Below, in pieces: positions 1-8,592 of a DNA stretch of 32,110 bases. The notes beneath the pieces were generated by a model. That model was not told the origin of the DNA and did no database searches. It saw only the letters and a list, made by a program, of their open reading frames with translations. Within the stretch, counting starts at the first letter, position 1; every line of letters begins with the position of its first letter. Source of the DNA: an uncultured Caryophanales bacterium. Its GTDB lineage: Bacteria > Bacillota_I > Bacilli_A > RF39 > UBA660. Made by a program: the position numbers and the translations under genes. The stretch covers positions 1 through 32,110 of the forward strand of contig CAMKQS010000011.1 in NCBI GenBank assembly GCA_946414975.1. The letters run 5' to 3'.

Positions 1-100
1 TCATCTGTAAAATATAGAATATCCAGTTACTCCTTTTATTAAGCATTACTAATACTCCTTGTATTAAACCAAATACTGTAGCTCCTATTTCAAAAATCAT
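1..100 (-). CDS. PnuC-like transporter, N-terminal fragment
   Basis: A leftward gene runs off the left edge; only about 33 codons are visible. It starts at an ATG preceded by GGAGAT. The visible peptide is hydrophobic (MIFEIGATVFGLIQGVLVML) and is followed by NKRSNWIFYILQM. The GLIQGVLVMLNKRSNW pattern resembles the first membrane segment of PnuC-type nicotinamide riboside transporters, which import the NAD precursor. The call rests on a short stretch recognised from memory, so another small membrane protein is possible. A consensus sigma-A promoter lies just upstream, so it is probably the first gene of its own unit. Confidence 0.45.
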   Translation of the reverse strand, partial: MIFEIGATVFGLIQGVLVMLNKRSNWIFYILQM

Positions 101-124
101 CTAATCCATCTCCTTACATATAGT

Positions 125-153
125 ATATTACACCATAAGTAATTAGTTGTCAA
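125..153 (-). promoter_or_regulatory. Sigma-A promoter for the PnuC-like gene
   Basis: On the minus strand TTGACA is followed by 17 bases and TAATAT, a near-perfect vegetative promoter, about 25 bases before the ATG of the PnuC-like gene. Confidence 0.75.
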
Positions 154-182
154 TATATTTATAGTGTTTTTTACTATATGTA

Positions 183-207
183 AAAGAAATACTGGTTTCC
201 CAGTATT
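183..207 (-). terminator. Terminator of the MoxR-VWA operon
   Basis: On the minus strand AATACTGG-GAAA-CCAGTATT forms an 8-bp stem with a GAAA loop, followed by TCTTTT. It lies about 60 bases past the last operon gene. The U-run is short, so termination may be partial. Confidence 0.55.
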
Positions 208-268
208 AAAATTATGCATTATTTAACATTTATTTAGTATCAAATTTAATTATCGTTTAAGTCTAATA

Positions 269-688
269 TTATAAATCAATATTGTAACATTCTAACAAAG
301 GTCTAATCTTATCATTTAATTCGCACTTAGTATTAGAATGTAATACCACTTTTAGATTTTTAGGCAGTTCCACTGTAGATATATGATTATTTTCAATTAT
401 ATCAATTAATAATCCTTGTTTTTCAAGCGACACTTTATCAATATCTGTAATTACTAAGATATTATTATCACTTTTGTTTTTACTAACACTATTAACCCAA
501 GATGGTACCTTACCATTAATGATTGCAAAATTATCTTCAGAAAGTGTTGCAGATATAATAGTTACTTTATCTTTAATAAATACTAAATCTAACGTGCCAA
601 AAATGCATATTGGTCCTGTATAATCTATCAAACATTCATTTATTACAGTTATATTTTTTATTATTTCTAATCTATCTTTTAAATCCAT
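269..688 (-). CDS. Degenerate MoxR-like AAA+ domain protein (no Walker A)
   Basis: A 139-residue protein, last in the operon, 18 bp after the second MoxR gene, with GGAG eight bases before the ATG. It appears to be a shrunken relative of the MoxR cores upstream. The stretch PSWVNSVSKN (about residue 62) lines up with PPQWYVTLVKK of the MoxR proteins, ILVITDIDKV with their Walker B ILFIDELTNV, and ELPKNLKVVLHSN with the sensor-1 segment VLPDNCAIVAAGN. There is no GKS/T P-loop, the Walker B glutamate is replaced and the C-terminal lid is absent. It is probably unable to hydrolyse ATP. I infer a non-catalytic partner or regulator of the MoxR ring; the homology is read by eye. Confidence 0.55.
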   Translation of the reverse strand: MDLKDRLEIIKNITVINECLIDYTGPICIFGTLDLVFIKDKVTIISATLSEDNFAIINGKVPSWVNSVSKNKSDNNILVITDIDKVSLEKQGLLIDIIENNHISTVELPKNLKVVLHSNTKCELNDKIRPLLECYNIDL

Positions 689-706
689 TTAAAAAACTCC
701 ATTCTA

Positions 707-2581
707 TTACATTTTTACACTTTTAGAATTATCTATTTCTAAAGTTTTATTATTTCTTTTCTTTATTGCGTGATATATTGATATATATTCATCCCCTAAA
801 CACTTATCTATAAAGTCTTCTATTACTACATCACTTAATTCTTTAGTTGATATAAGCATACTTAATGCATACATCTTATCATCTATATTTTTAAAATCAT
901 CTGCTTGATATTCATCATTTATTATTTTATTTATATCTAATGGTTCTCTTTCATAATATGATATAAATGCGGGAGCTAGCTCGCTTCCTATACATTCTTC
1001 TATTCTCTTATTACTTACATGATTATATACCCCTCCACGCTTTTCTGCCATATATATTGCTTTTGATAATTTTTCCCATCTTCTCGGATCGTGTATTGGC
1101 TCTGTTATTTTTTCTGTATTTAAGCTACTAAACATTACTTTATCTTCATTTGCTATACAAAATGATAATACTATTGGATGTATATTTAAATTTCCTGTTT
1201 TTTCATTTACCTCAAGTGCCCAGTTTTGCCACTCTTTTATATCGAATTCTATTTCTATATGAAAGTCAAATCTTCTATGTAATGGTTCAGGTAACACCGA
1301 CCCATTATAATCTGTTACTACCGCTGTTGATTCCTCAGGTCTATTTCCTGCTGCTACTATCGCACAATTGTCAGGTAAAACCCATTCCTCATTACCGTTT
1401 ACTCTTCTTGCTTCTATTATATCCCATACTAATGATTTTATATTATCTCTTACATTGGTTAATTCATCGATAAATAAAATATGCATTCTATCTGGTTCTT
1501 CAGTACATTTTTTTACAAGTGTTACATACCACTGTGGTGGATATAGTTTTCCAACCTCACCGTTTGGTTCTTTTCCTCCTACTACCTCTTCTGGTAACAT
1601 TCCCGGTTTTAATCTTATTTCTGTATAAGTTGGATCTATTTTAGCTACACGTTGTGTTTTTCCTATTCCAGATTTACCCCATAACATTGTAGACATTCCA
1701 TCTTCTACATTCATTCTAAGTCTTTCTGTTACACTATCCTCGTTTTCTACTGTAAATAAAATAGGTTCCTCTTCTATTTCTTCTTTTATTTCATTTTCTT
1801 TTATTTGTTCTTTAGATATATCATTATCATCTAAATTAATTAATCCTAATCTTTTTTCTGCTTCTCTTATTGCAGTGGCTAAAGTAATCTTATCAGCCAT
1901 ATCATCAAAGAGCATCATTCTATATCTAGCATCATCAATAATTTCTTTATTACATTTATTACTTTTTAATACATCACAAATAGGAAGAACTGTTGGTGAT
2001 ACCGCCACAATCGCTCTTAAAGTTTCTATATCTTGTATTCTAGAGCAAATTGCGTTTATAATTTCTTGTTTTTTATCAATAGATAATGATGAAAAAAAGA
2101 GTTCAGTTACAACATTTTTATCATAATTGGATCTTAGTATTGCATTTACGATATCATTTGTATTGTTACAGTTTTTAACAATTAAACAGAGATTACGTTT
2201 TTCAAAAGTATAATTAACTAGTATATGTTCAATCCTAACACCATTAACCATAAGTTTTAATCTCTCACTTTGCACAAGGGCACATCTTATAGCCTCCTCA
2301 TCACCTGCTATCCTTGTAGCTGCTTTTACAATTAATTGTGTATCAATTGTATTTTTTATAATACTTAGTGTGACATCCTTATTACATTTTTTTGAGTCAC
2401 ATACTACATTTAAAATTCTTACTTTATCATTATTATTATAGGATTTAGCTATATCAATTGCTTTAAGTAAAACTGCTGGAGTAACATTTTCAGAACTTAA
2501 TATTTTTATAATTTTTCTAATTGACATACCTTCTTGTAATAGATTTAATAAATCTTTTTCATCATAATTATTATTAAACAA
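707..2581 (-). CDS. MoxR-family AAA+ ATPase (copy B) with helical N-terminus
   Basis: A 624-residue protein. Residues 1-245 are leucine/isoleucine-rich and apparently all-helical, with weak internal periodicity resembling the 59-residue repeats of copy A. An acidic linker (about 250-275) leads into an AAA+ core: Walker A GKSGIGKT (302-309), Walker B ILFIDEL (368-374), sensor-1 Asn in AAGN (413) and an arginine-finger candidate in PLHRRF (436-437). MoxR ATPases act as chaperone-like machines on VWA partners, and a VWA protein is encoded 24 bp upstream. The start is TTG, preceded by GGGGAT at good spacing; no closer ATG fits. The core is almost identical in DNA to copy A while the N-terminus is not, suggesting two versions with different sensing domains. 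Confidence 0.8.
   Translation of the reverse strand: MFNNNYDEKDLLNLLQEGMSIRKIIKILSSENVTPAVLLKAIDIAKSYNNNDKVRILNVVCDSKKCNKDVTLSIIKNTIDTQLIVKAATRIAGDEEAIRCALVQSERLKLMVNGVRIEHILVNYTFEKRNLCLIVKNCNNTNDIVNAILRSNYDKNVVTELFFSSLSIDKKQEIINAICSRIQDIETLRAIVAVSPTVLPICDVLKSNKCNKEIIDDARYRMMLFDDMADKITLATAIREAEKRLGLINLDDNDISKEQIKENEIKEEIEEEPILFTVENEDSVTERLRMNVEDGMSTMLWGKSGIGKTQRVAKIDPTYTEIRLKPGMLPEEVVGGKEPNGEVGKLYPPQWYVTLVKKCTEEPDRMHILFIDELTNVRDNIKSLVWDIIEARRVNGNEEWVLPDNCAIVAAGNRPEESTAVVTDYNGSVLPEPLHRRFDFHIEIEFDIKEWQNWALEVNEKTGNLNIHPIVLSFCIANEDKVMFSSLNTEKITEPIHDPRRWEKLSKAIYMAEKRGGVYNHVSNKRIEECIGSELAPAFISYYEREPLDINKIINDEYQADDFKNIDDKMYALSMLISTKELSDVVIEDFIDKCLGDEYISIYHAIKKRNNKTLEIDNSKSVKM
1237..1738. repeat. 502-bp block identical to 4702-5203
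   Basis: Compared base by base, this stretch of copy B matches copy A at an offset of 3465 without a mismatch I could find. The first differences are at 1236 and 1739. It covers Walker A through the arginine-finger region. Flanks fall to roughly 90-97% identity, and the N-terminal domains do not align. Confidence 0.85.
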
Positions 2582-2605
2582 TATAACATCCCCAATCTAA
2601 ACTAT

Positions 2606-4156
2606 TTATCTTATCTTTAAATACGTATCATTTATTTCGCTATCATTATTATATAGGTTAGCAAAATTTTGACCATTTTCGTCTACTTTTATTATTTTTC
2701 CACTAATTGGATTGAAATCCATTTTATCACCAAATACAAGCCATATAATTCCTGGAACAGAAGTCCTTTGAACATGTGTTATATAAGGATCTAACTGGCC
2801 ATCTGTAAAAACTAATTTATTTATTTTATAGGTTCCATTATCGGGTGAAAATGCAGTTGCAGCAGCCTCATAATTTGTACCTCCACCATCACGTATCACT
2901 TTTAAATTATCTATATCTTCAACACTATTTATTTCTGTAAATCCATGAAATGATCCACTGAAAAAGCCCACTTTTATTTTAGATTCTTTAAATAATGGTA
3001 CAAGTTGCATTAAAAACTCCTTTATTAATGATGTCGAAACTGACCCAGATGTATCAATTACAACCTCAGTTTCTGATTTTATGTCTTGCATTGTATCTTC
3101 TATTCTAGCATTTGGAGCAAATCTATTTGCTCTTCTATATCCCCAGTTTTCTTCTTCCTCTTCTAAATTTCTAATTAATAAAGACTTCCACGAAACGACT
3201 GGACGAGCATCTTTATTAACTTTAAAAGATAGTTCTTTATTTATTTTTTTTAATGATTTATCTAGTGCATCTTTAAACATATTATCTTTTTTCTGTCTAT
3301 TTTTTTCAAACATACTATTTTCGTCAATTTCATTGTTTTCTTCCTCTTGTTCAGTTTTTTTTGCAATTACATCACTTATATTTCCAGATGATTTCTTATT
3401 AGATTCAGAATTATTTTGATTTTGATTTTGCTTTTCTGTCCAGTTATCGTGTGAATCTATACCTTTATAGTTATCAATATCAATATCATCTAAACCTCCG
3501 CCAACACTATTAGATGATTTTGTATTATCATTATTGTTTTCACTATTGTTATTTTTTTCACTCTCTTTTTCTCTCTCTTTTTCTCTTTCTTTTTCTTCTT
3601 CTTTTTTTACAAGATCATCATATATTTTTTCAGCATTTCTATATAAGCCATCAGAAATATCAACAAAATTCATTTTCTTTCCTGTTTTTTTATCGATAAT
3701 ATCCTTAGGCATTTTTAAGCCATCTCTTTGTAAAAAGGCATTAATACAAGCATCTGTCGCAATATTCCAAATATTATTATATCTTACTTGATAATATATT
3801 TTTTTAGCTTTTCTTAAATCTTCATTAGATTCTTTCATGCAATATTCATCATATTTTCTTTTTGCATCTTTAACTGGTTTATCTATACTACGGATAAAAT
3901 GTTTAAATGCAATATGACATATTTCGTGTGCAAAAACAAATACTTGTTCCTCAAAGGTAAGACTGTCTAAAAAATCTGGATTAAATATAATTTTCTTAAC
4001 CTCTATACTACCATCTTCTAAAGTCTCACCACATACTGCCGCTGTATCAATACTTTCATCTTCTAAAATAGGAACATTAAATAATGCAAGAGATGAAAAA
4101 TAAGGATATTGTCTTTTTACCGCACGAATTATTCTATCAATATTATATTTTGACAT
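2606..4156 (-). CDS. Metallopeptidase-VWA protein (DUF2201/COG3864 type), MoxR partner
   Basis: A 516-residue protein with AAGGAGG before its ATG. The N-terminal domain has the zinc-protease motif HEICH (77-81), followed by NIATDACIN (131-139), as in the putative metallopeptidase domain of DUF2201 proteins. A charged low-complexity linker (about 183-290, rich in E, K, N and S) follows. The C-terminal VWA domain has a complete MIDAS: DTSGS (368-372), Thr in GGGTN (427) and TDG (451-453). VWA proteins of this type pair with MoxR ATPases, here one gene on each side. Expected to be cytoplasmic; no signal peptide or membrane segment is seen. I infer that the MoxR ring remodels this protein or controls its protease; the protease substrate is unknown. 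Confidence 0.85.
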   Translation of the reverse strand: MSKYNIDRIIRAVKRQYPYFSSLALFNVPILEDESIDTAAVCGETLEDGSIEVKKIIFNPDFLDSLTFEEQVFVFAHEICHIAFKHFIRSIDKPVKDAKRKYDEYCMKESNEDLRKAKKIYYQVRYNNIWNIATDACINAFLQRDGLKMPKDIIDKKTGKKMNFVDISDGLYRNAEKIYDDLVKKEEEKEREKEREKESEKNNNSENNNDNTKSSNSVGGGLDDIDIDNYKGIDSHDNWTEKQNQNQNNSESNKKSSGNISDVIAKKTEQEEENNEIDENSMFEKNRQKKDNMFKDALDKSLKKINKELSFKVNKDARPVVSWKSLLIRNLEEEEENWGYRRANRFAPNARIEDTMQDIKSETEVVIDTSGSVSTSLIKEFLMQLVPLFKESKIKVGFFSGSFHGFTEINSVEDIDNLKVIRDGGGTNYEAAATAFSPDNGTYKINKLVFTDGQLDPYITHVQRTSVPGIIWLVFGDKMDFNPISGKIIKVDENGQNFANLYNNDSEINDTYLKIR

Positions 4157-4171
4157 CTTTCCTCCTTATAA

Positions 4172-6325
4172 TTACTTTCTATTAATACCTATATTATTTT
4201 CTGTAGTTAATTTCATATTTCTTTTCTTTATTGCGTAATATATTGATATATACTCTTCTCCTAAACACTTATCTATAAAGTCTTCTATTACTACATCACT
4301 TAAATCATTTGTTGATATAAGCATACTTAATGCATACATCTTATCATCTATATTTTTAAAATCATCCACATTATATTCATCATTTATTATTTTAGTTATA
4401 TCCAGTGGTGTTCTTTCATAATATGATATAAATGCGGGAGCAAGCTCGCTTCCTATACATTCTTCTATTCTTCTATTACTTACGTGATTATATACACCTC
4501 CACGTTTTTCTGCCATATATATTGCTTTTGATAATTTTTCCCATCTTCTTGGATCGTGAATTGGTTCTGTTATTTTTTCATTGTTTAAACTACTAAACAT
4601 TACTTTATCTTGATTGGCTATACAAAATGATAATACTATTGGGTGTATATTTAAATTTCCTGGTTTTTCATTTACCTCAAGTGCCCAGTTTTGCCACTCT
4701 CTTATATCGAATTCTATTTCTATATGAAAGTCAAATCTTCTATGTAATGGTTCAGGTAACACCGACCCATTATAATCTGTTACTACCGCTGTTGATTCCT
4801 CAGGTCTATTTCCTGCTGCTACTATCGCACAATTGTCAGGTAAAACCCATTCCTCATTACCGTTTACTCTTCTTGCTTCTATTATATCCCATACTAATGA
4901 TTTTATATTATCTCTTACATTGGTTAATTCATCGATAAATAAAATATGCATTCTATCTGGTTCTTCAGTACATTTTTTTACAAGTGTTACATACCACTGT
5001 GGTGGATATAGTTTTCCAACCTCACCGTTTGGTTCTTTTCCTCCTACTACCTCTTCTGGTAACATTCCCGGTTTTAATCTTATTTCTGTATAAGTTGGAT
5101 CTATTTTAGCTACACGTTGTGTTTTTCCTATTCCAGATTTACCCCATAACATTGTAGACATTCCATCTTCTACATTCATTCTAAGTCTTTCTGTTACACT
5201 ATCTTCACTTTCTACTGTAATTAATTTTTGAATATTTACTTTTTGTTCTTTTGAAACCCTTTTTAAATTTACTCTTTTTCTTCTTAAAGCAACTGCCTCT
5301 AATATTTTTTCATCTTTATTATATTTATTTACAGCTGCATCATATATGGTATTTGTTGAATAATCAGAATTAATAACTTTAATTGCAATATCTTTTGAAT
5401 ATGTTTTATTAATAATCCACATTAATGTTTCTTCATTTGTTGATTTATTTATTACTTCATCTATCACCATATTCGCTGTCGCATCATTATAAAATTTGGA
5501 TAAATTTAATGCACTTTGATACACTTTTTCTGTTGCATAATTACTATTTATAACACTTTTTAATATCTTATCTGCCGGATGTCTTCCTATTATTGATATT
5601 AATGTAGTTTCATCTTTTGTTTTATTTATTATTTCATTAAAAATGATTATTCGTGACTCATAATTATAATAATCTATTAATTCCACTATTTTTTTATATA
5701 CAACCTCGGTTGCATAATTACTATTTATAATACTTATTAATGTCATTACTTCTGCACGTTTTTGTATTATTGATATTAATGTAGCTTCACTTTTTGTTTC
5801 GTTTATTATTTCATTAAAAATCTTTTTTCGTGACTCATAAATATAATAATCTATTATTTCTACTATTTTTTTATATACAACCTCGGTTGCATAATTACTG
5901 TTTATTACATTTATTACTATTATATCTTCTGGTCGTTTTCCTATTATAGATATTAATGTAGCTTCACTTTTTGTTTTATTTATTATTTCATTAAAAATCT
6001 TTCTTCGTGACTCATAAATATAATAATCTATTATTTCTACTATTTTTTTATATACAACCTCGGTTGCATAAGAGTTATTTATTACATCTATTACATTTTT
6101 ACTATCTGGATGCTTTTTTATTATAGATATTAATGTAGCTTCGTCTGTTGTTTTCTTTATTACCTCATTAAGAATTTTTTTTCGTGACTCGTAATTATAA
6201 TAATCCATTATTGATATTGCTTTTTTATATACCTCTTCTGTTGCATTTTTATCATTTATAACATTTATAACATCAGATAATTCCCTTGATGATTGTAATT
6301 TATTTATTAATTCCTGCTCGTTCAT
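4172..6325 (-). CDS. MoxR-family AAA+ ATPase (copy A) with 59-aa tandem repeats
   Basis: A 717-residue protein in two parts. About residues 28-322 are five consecutive 59-residue units, each starting AT-x-x-VY and containing a YES-R-x-x-x-N/D-E-I/V-I core in the first four, plus a degenerate sixth. They look like a helical solenoid of the HEAT/ARM kind. The AAA+ core follows: Walker A GKSGIGKT (395-402), then Walker B ILFIDEL, AAGN and PLHRRF as in copy B. I chose the ATG at 6325, which has GAGGT four bases upstream, over a TTG 18 bases earlier that overlaps the preceding gene and lacks a good ribosome site. Solenoid plus MoxR next to VWA and HEPN-like genes suggests a sensor ATPase of a defence module. 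Confidence 0.8.
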   Translation of the reverse strand: MNEQELINKLQSSRELSDVINVINDKNATEEVYKKAISIMDYYNYESRKKILNEVIKKTTDEATLISIIKKHPDSKNVIDVINNSYATEVVYKKIVEIIDYYIYESRRKIFNEIINKTKSEATLISIIGKRPEDIIVINVINSNYATEVVYKKIVEIIDYYIYESRKKIFNEIINETKSEATLISIIQKRAEVMTLISIINSNYATEVVYKKIVELIDYYNYESRIIIFNEIINKTKDETTLISIIGRHPADKILKSVINSNYATEKVYQSALNLSKFYNDATANMVIDEVINKSTNEETLMWIINKTYSKDIAIKVINSDYSTNTIYDAAVNKYNKDEKILEAVALRRKRVNLKRVSKEQKVNIQKLITVESEDSVTERLRMNVEDGMSTMLWGKSGIGKTQRVAKIDPTYTEIRLKPGMLPEEVVGGKEPNGEVGKLYPPQWYVTLVKKCTEEPDRMHILFIDELTNVRDNIKSLVWDIIEARRVNGNEEWVLPDNCAIVAAGNRPEESTAVVTDYNGSVLPEPLHRRFDFHIEIEFDIREWQNWALEVNEKPGNLNIHPIVLSFCIANQDKVMFSSLNNEKITEPIHDPRRWEKLSKAIYMAEKRGGVYNHVSNRRIEECIGSELAPAFISYYERTPLDITKIINDEYNVDDFKNIDDKMYALSMLISTNDLSDVVIEDFIDKCLGEEYISIYYAIKKRNMKLTTENNIGINRK
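4702..5203. repeat. 502-bp block identical to 1237-1738
   Basis: The copy in MoxR copy A of the identical ATPase-core block. Identity includes synonymous positions, which points to recent duplication or ongoing gene conversion rather than protein constraint alone. Confidence 0.85.
5360..6244 (-). repeat. Five 177-bp tandem repeats coding for helical units
   Basis: Five in-frame units of exactly 59 codons without spacers. Units two and three (ATEVVYKKIVEIIDYYIYES each) differ at few positions; unit five is most diverged, and a partial sixth follows before the ATPase core. High identity between neighbouring units makes unit gain and loss by recombination likely. Confidence 0.85.
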
Positions 6326-6335
6326 TTCTACCTCA

Positions 6336-7259
6336 TTAATCAATATCTATGATATCTCTCCAATTATCTGGAAATCCTATTTTATTTAGTAATTTATTAG
6401 TTGGAATAATATTTGTTTTACCATCTAAAATATCAAATTCATAACTTATTTCATTCATCATGTCTCTAAATTCATCAGTTGTCAGCATCTGTTTAAATAT
6501 AATAATTACTGCAAACATATCATCCTTACCATATATGTATTCATCATCTTTCTTTTCGATATTTAACATACTATGATAAATTGTATCTGGTATTATTCTT
6601 TGTGTTTTATGTTCATATAAAATATCTTCATGTGCACATAAATTTCTATAATTAGATAAAATATGTAAATAAGTTGAAAAAGTTATTGGATCAATATTAT
6701 ATAAATCAGATATCATTTTTTGATCTTTTTGCTTTAAAATATCAAAATATTCTGAAACTAAACCAAATGATAATAATTTAACAAGAATCCACATAGGAAC
6801 ATATCCATAATTAGTTATATAGTGATATGTAGCCGTATGTTTTGAACCGTTTATTTTAATTTGCCTACTAATTTTATTAAGTACATCGTGTACTTGTCGT
6901 ACATCCATAGGATCATTAGTATAATTTTTAGGAAGCAAATATTCTTTTTCATTAATACCGTAATTTTGTGATAACTGATAACTTATTATTGATTTTACAT
7001 TGTTTTCTATTACTAATAAATTTTTAAAAAAAATGTTACGCATTTTTCTATCAAACAAAAAAATACCGTGTAATTCTTCAAAAGTTGTTCCTTTTATAAA
7101 TTTATCTTTTGATGATTCAAAAAAATGTCTATACCCACTTAAAAAGAAATAATTCTCCCTAAGCAAAATATTTTTTGCTTTTTCTATATCAAAAATAATA
7201 AGACCTCTATCTTTTAATATTTCAATTTGTTCATCTAATGTTCTAAATACTTTTCTCAT
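6336..7259 (-). CDS. Abi_2 (AbiD/AbiF-like) HEPN-type abortive infection protein
   Basis: A 307-residue protein, first in the five-gene operon; its stop lies 10 bp before the copy A start. The N-terminus (FRTLDEQIEILKDRGL, then LLRENYFFLSGYRHFF) and the stretch EELHGIFLFDRKMRNIFF are typical of Abi_2 proteins. Near residue 205 RNLCAHED provides the R-x4-H motif of HEPN ribonucleases. Known members (AbiD, AbiF) abort phage infection, and several HEPN proteins are RNA-cleaving toxins; this one is an effector candidate. The ribosome site is weak (GGTGAT three bases before the ATG). I see no separate antitoxin gene; the MoxR-VWA genes behind it may be the control layer. Confidence 0.8.
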   Translation of the reverse strand: MRKVFRTLDEQIEILKDRGLIIFDIEKAKNILLRENYFFLSGYRHFFESSKDKFIKGTTFEELHGIFLFDRKMRNIFFKNLLVIENNVKSIISYQLSQNYGINEKEYLLPKNYTNDPMDVRQVHDVLNKISRQIKINGSKHTATYHYITNYGYVPMWILVKLLSFGLVSEYFDILKQKDQKMISDLYNIDPITFSTYLHILSNYRNLCAHEDILYEHKTQRIIPDTIYHSMLNIEKKDDEYIYGKDDMFAVIIIFKQMLTTDEFRDMMNEISYEFDILDGKTNIIPTNKLLNKIGFPDNWRDIIDID

Positions 7260-7289
7260 GTTATCACCATATCAAGTATAACATATTAT

Positions 7290-7317
7290 AAGAAAAAAAA
7301 GAACAAAATAGTTCTTT
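7290..7317 (-). terminator. Terminator of the lipoprotein gene
   Basis: Minus strand AAAGAAC-TATTTT-GTTCTTT followed by more Ts, starting at the lipoprotein stop codon. It separates that gene from the Abi operon, which must have its own start in the remaining ~30 bases or depend on read-through. Confidence 0.75.
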
Positions 7318-7870
7318 AATATTCATAAATTCCTAATATTTTTTCTTCATCAAGTTCACTTAATTCATCTACTATCCATTTATTATTTTCATCTTTTGTT
7401 AAATTAAAATAAATAGTATATTTAACTTTATCAGTATTATTTTTCATTTTATCTAATTTATAATCTGTAAATTTTTCTAAATTTATTGTGTTGTCTTTAT
7501 TGGTAAATTCATTCATATTATTATTTAAATAATTATCACTAAATTTAATTACTTTATAGTAATCATATACTGTAATTTCAACTTCTACCATTGCATTATC
7601 ACCATTGACAGTTTCGTCTTTTATTGAATATACCATATTCTGAAAGTTCTTTTTCATTATATCTTTATACATGCTTTTTTGATTGCTATTGAATAATTGC
7701 TCCTTTTCTACAACCAAATTCAAATCATTTAATACATCATCGGTTAATTTTTGATAATTATTTAAATAACTTTCCACTTTTTTTATAGGAGTATTATCTA
7801 TATCATTAATATTTAAACTACATCCACTAATTATAATTAAAGTAAGTATAATAATAAATATCTTTTTCAT
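7316..7870 (-). CDS. Predicted lipoprotein, unknown function
   Basis: A 184-residue protein with a classic lipoprotein signal: MKK, a hydrophobic stretch and a lipobox IISGC with the cysteine near residue 17, so it should be anchored to the outer face of the membrane. The mature part is charged and rich in N, K and D. A region around 95-165 (VEVEITVYDYYKVIKFSDNY ... YTIYFNLTKDENNKWIVDEL) resembles the small alpha+beta folds (DUF4878/NTF2-like) common in Gram-positive lipoproteins, but I do not recognise the family. GGAGG precedes the ATG. It has its own terminator and seems to be a single-gene unit. Confidence 0.75.
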   Translation of the reverse strand: MKKIFIIILTLIIISGCSLNINDIDNTPIKKVESYLNNYQKLTDDVLNDLNLVVEKEQLFNSNQKSMYKDIMKKNFQNMVYSIKDETVNGDNAMVEVEITVYDYYKVIKFSDNYLNNNMNEFTNKDNTINLEKFTDYKLDKMKNNTDKVKYTIYFNLTKDENNKWIVDELSELDEEKILGIYEY

Positions 7871-7923
7871 TTTTCCTCCACTATTATTTTGATTAAATAT
7901 TTATTATTTATACACATTTTTTT

Positions 7924-7950
7924 ATAAAAAAACATAACTTTAGTTATGCA
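7924..7950 (-). terminator. Terminator overlapping the glucosaminidase-like stop codon
   Basis: Minus strand CATAACT-AAAGTTATG hairpin followed by TTTTTTTAT; the TAA of the preceding gene is inside the stem. Confidence 0.7.
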
Positions 7951-8558
7951 TTTTTTATTTTATTTATATAATTATTAACTTTCATCGGCCATTCCTTAGA
8001 TTCAGCATACTTAGGTCCCATAGTCTCAGGAGTAGTTAGACCATAACTATAATAATTTCTATTTAAATTATCTATAAACGCTTTAATTCCATCATCAAGT
8101 GATGGGAAAGAAGCATAAGCTCCACAACCAGATCCTTTCATTCCACCAACATTATAACAAGTGTTTACCATTCTACTACAAGATGAATTACATCCTGTTT
8201 CAAGCAGAATAATCGCAGTTGCAAGATAAGGATCTACACCAACCTCTAAAGCATAAGTTGCGATTAAATTACCTTTGCCAGACATAGTTGAATGTAACAC
8301 TCTATCTAATTTCATAGACAACTCTTCAATAGTCATATTGTCATATACAATAACAGGTCTTGAATCAATATATTCTTGTATTTCACTATTTTTATAATCA
8401 TCTAAAGCATCTTCACTATCAACTAAAACATTGGCAGCTGCAAGCGTATCTTTAGCCTTAACATCTACCTTTGTGTTACCTTTTATCACTAAAACTAAAA
8501 CTATTACAATAACATCAAGAATAGTTAGTATTATTCCAAACTTCTTATTAAATTTCAC
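7944..8558 (-). CDS. Membrane-anchored glucosaminidase/lysozyme-like protein
   Basis: A 204-residue protein with an N-terminal membrane segment (about 8-27, IILTILDVIVIVLVLVI) and an extracellular lysozyme-like domain. The domain contains GVDPYLATAIILLETGC, a glutamate in the place expected for the catalytic residue of GH73/SLT enzymes, then YNVGGMKGSG, comparable to the NxxGIKG motif of glucosaminidases, and a SFPSLDDGIKAFIDNL helix typical of that fold. It probably trims peptidoglycan. Three cysteines (LETGCNSSCS and NTCYN) and one in GSGCG could form disulfides. It is a single gene with a consensus promoter and its own terminator. Confidence 0.65.
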   Translation of the reverse strand: MKFNKKFGIILTILDVIVIVLVLVIKGNTKVDVKAKDTLAAANVLVDSEDALDDYKNSEIQEYIDSRPVIVYDNMTIEELSMKLDRVLHSTMSGKGNLIATYALEVGVDPYLATAIILLETGCNSSCSRMVNTCYNVGGMKGSGCGAYASFPSLDDGIKAFIDNLNRNYYSYGLTTPETMGPKYAESKEWPMKVNNYINKIKNA

Positions 8559-8592
8559 AAATCCACCTCAATTTAAAATTAAGTATAGATTC

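Noticed and set aside
1150..1628. Plus-strand frames over the MoxR genes, repeated near 4627-5093
   Set aside because: Shadows of the strongly supported minus-strand ATPase genes; both copies appear only because the DNA is duplicated.
3514..3791. Plus-strand hydrophobic frames rich in F, L and S
   Set aside because: Antisense of the Glu/Lys/Arg low-complexity linker of the VWA protein.
5360..6244. The 177-bp repeats as a CRISPR array
   Set aside because: Units are contiguous, in-frame and coding; there are no short repeats separated by unique spacers and no cas genes.
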